Position numbers and translations under genes: made by a program
In this document: piece by piece, positions 4,863 to 7,515 of the stretch
Layout of the letters: each line of letters opens with the position of its first letter
Position numbering within the stretch: the first letter of the stretch is position 1
From: Planctomycetota bacterium
Lineage (GTDB): Bacteria; Planctomycetota; Phycisphaerae; WQYP01
Length of the DNA: 7,515 bases
Direction: 5' to 3'
Assembly (NCBI GenBank): GCA_021818565.1
Contig: JAKATV010000140.1
Span: 1-7,515, forward strand
The notes under the pieces: model-generated
Told to the model about the DNA's origin: nothing
The model's input: the letters and a program-made list of their open reading frames with translations, nothing else
Database searches by the model: none

Positions 4863-6461
4863 ATGCAAAGAATTGAAATATATGACACGACGTTACGTGA
4901 CGGCAGTCAGGGTGAGGGTGTAAGTTTTTCCCTGCAGGATAAATTGCTGATCTGTCATCGCCTGGATGAGCTGGGCGTAGATTTTATCGAAGGGGGATAT
5001 CCATTATCCAATCCGAAGGATGCGGCTTTTTTCAATGAAGCCCGTGGATTAAAGCTCAAAACGGCCAAGCTTGTGGCGTTCGGAATGACCCGGAGAAAGG
5101 GTATAGCCGCCGCGGATGATACCGGCCTTATAGCTTTGCGCGATGCCGAAACCGAGTTTGTCACCGTGGTGGGAAAAACGTGGGACATCCACGCCACGGA
5201 CGTTCTTGGCGTATCGCTGCAGGAAAATCTGGATATGATCGCCGATTCTATAGCGTATCTCACCCGTCAGGGCCGCAAGGTAATTTATGATGCCGAGCAC
5301 TTTTTTGACGGTTTCAAGGCCAATGAGCCATACGCGCTTAAAACCATCACCGCCGCCGCGCAAGCCGGTGCTGTGCTTGTATGCCTCTGTGATACCAACG
5401 GCGGCACGTTGCCTCCCGCCGTGCAAAATGGTGTGCGGCACGCCCTGGAAAAACTGAAACTTCCTGTAGGTATCCACCCGCATAATGACAGCGGCGTGGC
5501 GGTCGCCAATGCGCTGGCGGCGGTAACCGCGGGGGCTACGCAGGTGCAGGGCACCATCAACGGCATTGGTGAACGCTGCGGCAATGTGGACATCACCACG
5601 GTGATCGCGAACCTGCGACTGAAATTGGGCTATGATTGTCTCCAGAAGCATTCGCTGATCCATCTGACGGAAACCTCCCGCTATGTTTATGAGATGGCCA
5701 ATTTGAATCTGGTGAATAATCAGCCGTACACCGGGGCCAGCGCCTTTGCCCATAAAGGTGGCATGCACGTACATGCGGTCAACAAAATGGCCAGCAGTTA
5801 TGAACATGTCGAACCGGAACTGGTGGGTAATTCACGGCGAATATTGGTTTCCGAGCTTTCCGGCATTTCCAATATTGCCGCCAAGGCCGGCAAGAAGTTT
5901 CATATCGAACACGACCGCGCTGTGCTAAAAAAAGTCCTGGATCAGGTAACGGAATTGGAGTCACAGGGGTATCAATTTGAGGCGGCTGAAGCGTCGTTTG
6001 AATTAATACTCCGTCGACAAATCGGGCGAACACGAAAATTCTTTGACCTTAAAAATTATCGCTGTGCCGTTTCCCGCCAGGCCAACGGGCAACCGGTTAC
6101 CAAGGCGACGCTTTCCATCGCCGCCAATAAGCGCGATATCAACGCCTCCGCCGAAGGCGACGGGCCAATTAATGCTTTAGATGCGGCCTTGCGCCACGCC
6201 TTGGAGCCGGAGTTCCCCGCGATTGCTGATTTGCATCTCGTGGATTACAAAGTTCGCGTCGTTAACGGACGGGCGGAATCAGCCGCAAAGGTGCGCGTCA
6301 TCATTGAATTCCGCTCGCCGGAAGGCGTGTTTGGCACCATCGGCGTATCGGAAAATATCATCGAAGCCAGTTGGCAAGCCATTGCGGATGCGGTCGAGTA
6401 TCGCCTCATTCATGCCCAGGAAGCCGCCGCAGTTGCACCGGCGGTCCATACGGCGATGTAA
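4863..6461 (+). CDS. cimA: (R)-citramalate synthase
   Basis: Condenses pyruvate and acetyl-CoA to (R)-citramalate, first step of the threonine-independent route to 2-oxobutyrate and isoleucine. The 532-residue length fits the long CimA type of the DRE-TIM metallolyase family. The N-terminal TIM barrel shows YDTTLRDGSQGEGVSFS (Arg12 and Asp13 catalytic/metal site), metal-binding HPHND (H205, H207, N208) and NGIGERCGN (233-241). The linker holds GMHVHAVNK and ELSGISNI. The C-terminal LeuA-type allosteric domain spans about 397-520, so end-product (isoleucine) feedback is likely. GAGG with a 7-nt spacer precedes ATG. Homocitrate or isopropylmalate synthase is less likely because of the DGSQGEG signature and the length. 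ilvBN, which uses the resulting 2-oxobutyrate, lies about 2 kb upstream. The stop codon abuts the repeat array. Confidence 0.95.
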   Translation: MQRIEIYDTTLRDGSQGEGVSFSLQDKLLICHRLDELGVDFIEGGYPLSNPKDAAFFNEARGLKLKTAKLVAFGMTRRKGIAAADDTGLIALRDAETEFVTVVGKTWDIHATDVLGVSLQENLDMIADSIAYLTRQGRKVIYDAEHFFDGFKANEPYALKTITAAAQAGAVLVCLCDTNGGTLPPAVQNGVRHALEKLKLPVGIHPHNDSGVAVANALAAVTAGATQVQGTINGIGERCGNVDITTVIANLRLKLGYDCLQKHSLIHLTETSRYVYEMANLNLVNNQPYTGASAFAHKGGMHVHAVNKMASSYEHVEPELVGNSRRILVSELSGISNIAAKAGKKFHIEHDRAVLKKVLDQVTELESQGYQFEAAEASFELILRRQIGRTRKFFDLKNYRCAVSRQANGQPVTKATLSIAANKRDINASAEGDGPINALDAALRHALEPEFPAIADLHLVDYKVRVVNGRAESAAKVRVIIEFRSPEGVFGTIGVSENIIEASWQAIADAVEYRLIHAQEAAAVAPAVHTAM

Positions 6462-6474
6462 TGGTGTCCCCGCA

Positions 6475-6496
6475 GCCATGGGAGGAATCCCATGGC
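6475..6496. repeat. Hairpin unit A, copy 1
   Basis: Perfect inverted repeat: arms GCCATGGGA and TCCCATGGC (9 bp) around a GGAA loop, a GNRA-type tetraloop if transcribed. It is followed by a short tandem duplication in which ATGGCCGTTG appears twice, separated by GTG. Confidence 0.9.
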
Positions 6497-6530
6497 CGTT
6501 GGTGATGGCCGTTGATTGCGGACGGGACGG

Positions 6531-6585
6531 CGAATGTCGTCGATGCCGCGGTTCGCGAATCCGGCCGCGGGTTTCCACCGCGCGG
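6531..6585. repeat. Module B, copy 1 (55 bp)
   Basis: It contains two CCGCGG palindromes (6546-6551 and 6565-6570) flanking TTCGCGAA, then a CACCGCGCGG end, so several alternative stems are possible. It is identical to copy 3 (7459-7513) and differs from copy 2 (7306-7360) at three positions, all transitions. Confidence 0.85.
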
Positions 6586-6629
6586 TTGCGTGCGACCGGG
6601 TGGGCGGGAGAATGGTGGTATTCCCGGCA

Positions 6630-6651
6630 GCCATGGGAGGAATCCCATGGC
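6630..6651. repeat. Hairpin unit A, copy 2
   Basis: Same perfect 9-bp arms and GGAA loop as copy 1. After the duplicated ATGGCCGTTG the similarity stops at about 6676. Instead of module B, the region leading to the transposase-like gene begins here. Confidence 0.9.
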
Positions 6652-6678
6652 CGTTGATGATGGCCGTTGATTGCGGGC

Positions 6679-6714
6679 GTGGCGGCGGGTGCAGCGAAGG
6701 GTGAACCCCGCCAC
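6679..6714 (+). repeat. Stem-loop just before the Y1 transposase-like gene
   Basis: GTGGCGG (6679-6685) pairs with CCGCCAC (6708-6714), seven perfect GC-rich pairs with a 22-nt loop. It occurs once in the window and ends 3 nt before the GGGAG ribosome site. It could control translation of the gene or be a recognition hairpin of the element. Confidence 0.5.
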
Positions 6715-6731
6715 TTTGGGAGCGTGAACAA

Positions 6732-7223
6732 GTGCCTGTATTTCATTTCATTTTTCACGCGTACCGATCTTGGGGCGCGGACCACCCTGATGGCTATCGG
6801 CAGCATGGTCAGCGCGGGGTTATCCCACCTGATCCAGGGATCGCACGTTATCGCGACCGTTTGGCGAGATCGGCAAAAGTAGTATTTACTGCCGAGATGC
6901 AAACGATTTTTGTCGCAACCGCTCGTCAGGCCTGTTCCCGTAGAGAATGGCGATTGCACGCAATTGTGGCGACCCCGACGCACGTCCACGCCGTCGTAAG
7001 CTGGAAATCGGATATTTCTGAATCAGAGGTGACAGGTTCGCTGAAGCGGCTTATGAGTCGTGAAGCCGGCAAGTATACAAGCGATGGACTGGAACGCCGC
7101 TTTTCACGCGGGGCGTCATGTACCAGGATAAAAAATCAGTCGCACCTCACCAAATTGATTCATGAATACCTGCCTGAACATACGGGCGTCTATTGGCGCG
7201 AGGAAGTGGCAGGCGAGAAATAA
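6732..7223 (+). CDS. Y1/HUH transposase-like protein (IS200-like, RAYT type)
   Basis: A 163-residue protein starting at GTG 6732, with GGGAG 9 nt upstream. The start VFHFIFHAYRSWGADHPDGY and central HAIVATPTHVHAVVSW are hallmarks of a small Y1-transposase-like family I associate with planctomycetes. His84-Val-His86 is the HUH metal-binding pair. The C-terminus has HLTKLIHEYLPEHTGVYW. Tyr146 lies 60 residues after the HUH, a spacing like that of the catalytic tyrosine in IS200/IS605 TnpA, but Tyr115 (GKYTSDG) is an alternative. Y1 proteins cut and rejoin single-stranded DNA at hairpins; RAYTs act on REP palindromes. The gene is complete for its class (about 165 residues in E. coli). It could instead be domesticated and inactive. 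The start codon is less sure than the family. Confidence 0.75.
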   Translation: MPVFHFIFHAYRSWGADHPDGYRQHGQRGVIPPDPGIARYRDRLARSAKVVFTAEMQTIFVATARQACSRREWRLHAIVATPTHVHAVVSWKSDISESEVTGSLKRLMSREAGKYTSDGLERRFSRGASCTRIKNQSHLTKLIHEYLPEHTGVYWREEVAGEK

Positions 7224-7263
7224 AGTGGTATTCTAAGGTAGAGTGCCCGTCGCGTTCCCGGCA

Positions 7264-7285
7264 GCCATGGGAGGAATCCCCTGGC
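7264..7285. repeat. Hairpin unit A, copy 3 (diverged)
   Basis: Same arms and GGAA loop, but the right arm reads TCCCCTGGC, so one T-C mismatch breaks the stem. This copy also lacks the 13-bp internal duplication. Confidence 0.85.
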
Positions 7286-7305
7286 CGTTGATTGCGGACG
7301 GGACA

Positions 7306-7360
7306 CGAATGTCGCCGACGCCGCGGTTCGCGAATTCGGCCGCGGGTTTCCACCGCGCGG
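7306..7360. repeat. Module B, copy 2 (55 bp)
   Basis: It differs from copies 1 and 3 only at GTCGCCGACG (for GTCGTCGATG) and GAATTCGG (for GAATCCGG). Both CCGCGG palindromes (7321-7326 and 7340-7345) are kept. Confidence 0.85.
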
Positions 7361-7403
7361 CAGCGTACGACGGGGTGGCGGGAGAATGGTAGTATTCCCG
7401 GCA

Positions 7404-7425
7404 GCCATGGGAGGAATCCCATGGC
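7404..7425. repeat. Hairpin unit A, copy 4
   Basis: Perfect 9-bp arms around GGAA, with the ATGGCCGTTG duplication, as in copy 1. Confidence 0.9.
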
Positions 7426-7458
7426 CGTTGGTGATGGCCGTTGATTGCGGACGGGACA

Positions 7459-7513
7459 CGAATGTCGTCGATGCCGCGGTTCGCGAATCCGGCCGCGGGT
7501 TTCCACCGCGCGG
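7459..7513. repeat. Module B, copy 3 (55 bp)
   Basis: Identical in all 55 bases to copy 1, although the transposase-like gene and about 900 bp separate them. This points to recent copying or gene conversion. Confidence 0.85.
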
Positions 7514-7515
7514 CT

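Larger units (their letters stand above)
6462..6678. repeat. Compound GC-rich repeat array, left part
   Basis: The order is hairpin unit A1 (about 6471-6528), module B1 (6531-6585), linker C1 (6586-6629) and A2 (6630-about 6676). The same A-B-C order recurs at 7254-7515 in the same orientation. The spacing A1 to A2 is 155 bp. The array begins right after the cimA stop; even AATGGT at the stop codon matches the end of linker C. No T-tract is present, so it is not a conventional terminator. It resembles REP/BIME-type extragenic elements. Confidence 0.85.
6652..7263 (+). mobile_element. Probable RAYT-type gene embedded in its repeat array
   Basis: The segment between hairpin copies A2 and A3 carries one gene for a Y1/HUH-type protein. 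The identical 26-bp stretches 6621-6646 and 7255-7280, each covering the left arm and loop of unit A, flank it in direct orientation. A single-gene Y1 protein bordered by palindromic repeats matches the arrangement of RAYT genes with REP elements. The ends are placed at the flanking hairpins by inference; no target-site duplication is expected or seen. Confidence 0.5.
7254..7515. repeat. Compound GC-rich repeat array, right part, cut by window end
   Basis: The order is A3 (hairpin 7264-7285), B2 (7306-7360), linker C2 (7361-about 7400), A4 (hairpin 7404-7425) and B3 (7459-7513). B2 to B3 is 153 bp. A3 to A4 is 140 bp, because A3 lacks one 13-bp copy of the ATGGCCGTTG duplication. The array continues past the window. 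Confidence 0.85.

Noticed and set aside
6279..7506. Minus-strand ORFs across the repeats, with recurring AMGFLPWLPG-type peptides
   Set aside because: The peptide repetition is just translation of hairpin unit A. The frames differ between copies, with no ribosome sites and no family match.
6462..7515. CRISPR array
   Set aside because: The repeats are 55-60 bp modules in a roughly 153-bp compound period, and the sequence between them is also repeated. There are no unique spacers and no cas genes.

Overview
The window reads as a chromosomal segment of a Planctomycetota-like bacterium, perhaps of the Phycisphaerae. This is an inference from gene style: an IlvB with a long N-terminal extension, a stand-alone MoxR ATPase, a long-type citramalate synthase, and a small Y1-transposase-like protein of a kind I associate with planctomycetes. 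No rRNA or other taxonomic marker is present. All six main proteins are intact and most have recognisable Shine-Dalgarno sequences.

Layout. Positions 1-357 hold no confident gene but contain a candidate promoter and leader hairpin. ilvB (358-2241) and ilvN (2359-2955) follow on the plus strand and encode the large and small subunits of acetohydroxyacid synthase. Converging on them from the minus strand are a VOC/glyoxalase-fold protein (4126-4458) and a MoxR-family AAA+ ATPase (2993-4030). The 404-bp gap 4459-4862 is more structured than a plain spacer: it has divergent candidate promoters, two very small ORFs with Leu-Leu-Leu runs, and a strong Rho-independent terminator (4763-4790) whose 5' arm can alternatively pair upstream. 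cimA, citramalate synthase (4863-6461), lies just downstream of that terminator.

Metabolic logic. CimA makes citramalate from pyruvate and acetyl-CoA. After LeuCD/LeuB-type steps, not encoded here, this yields 2-oxobutyrate. IlvBN condenses 2-oxobutyrate with pyruvate for isoleucine, or two pyruvates for valine and leucine. The window therefore holds the entry and branch steps of threonine-independent isoleucine synthesis.

From the cimA stop codon to the window end (6462-7515) there is a GC-rich compound repeat array with a period of about 153 bp. It contains four copies of a hairpin with 9-bp arms and a GGAA loop and three copies of a 55-bp CCGCGG-rich module. Within it sits one intact gene (6732-7223) for a Y1/HUH (IS200-like, RAYT-type) protein. 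This is arranged like a REP/BIME element with its RAYT and is the most unusual part of the window. The array runs off the right edge, so its full extent is unknown.
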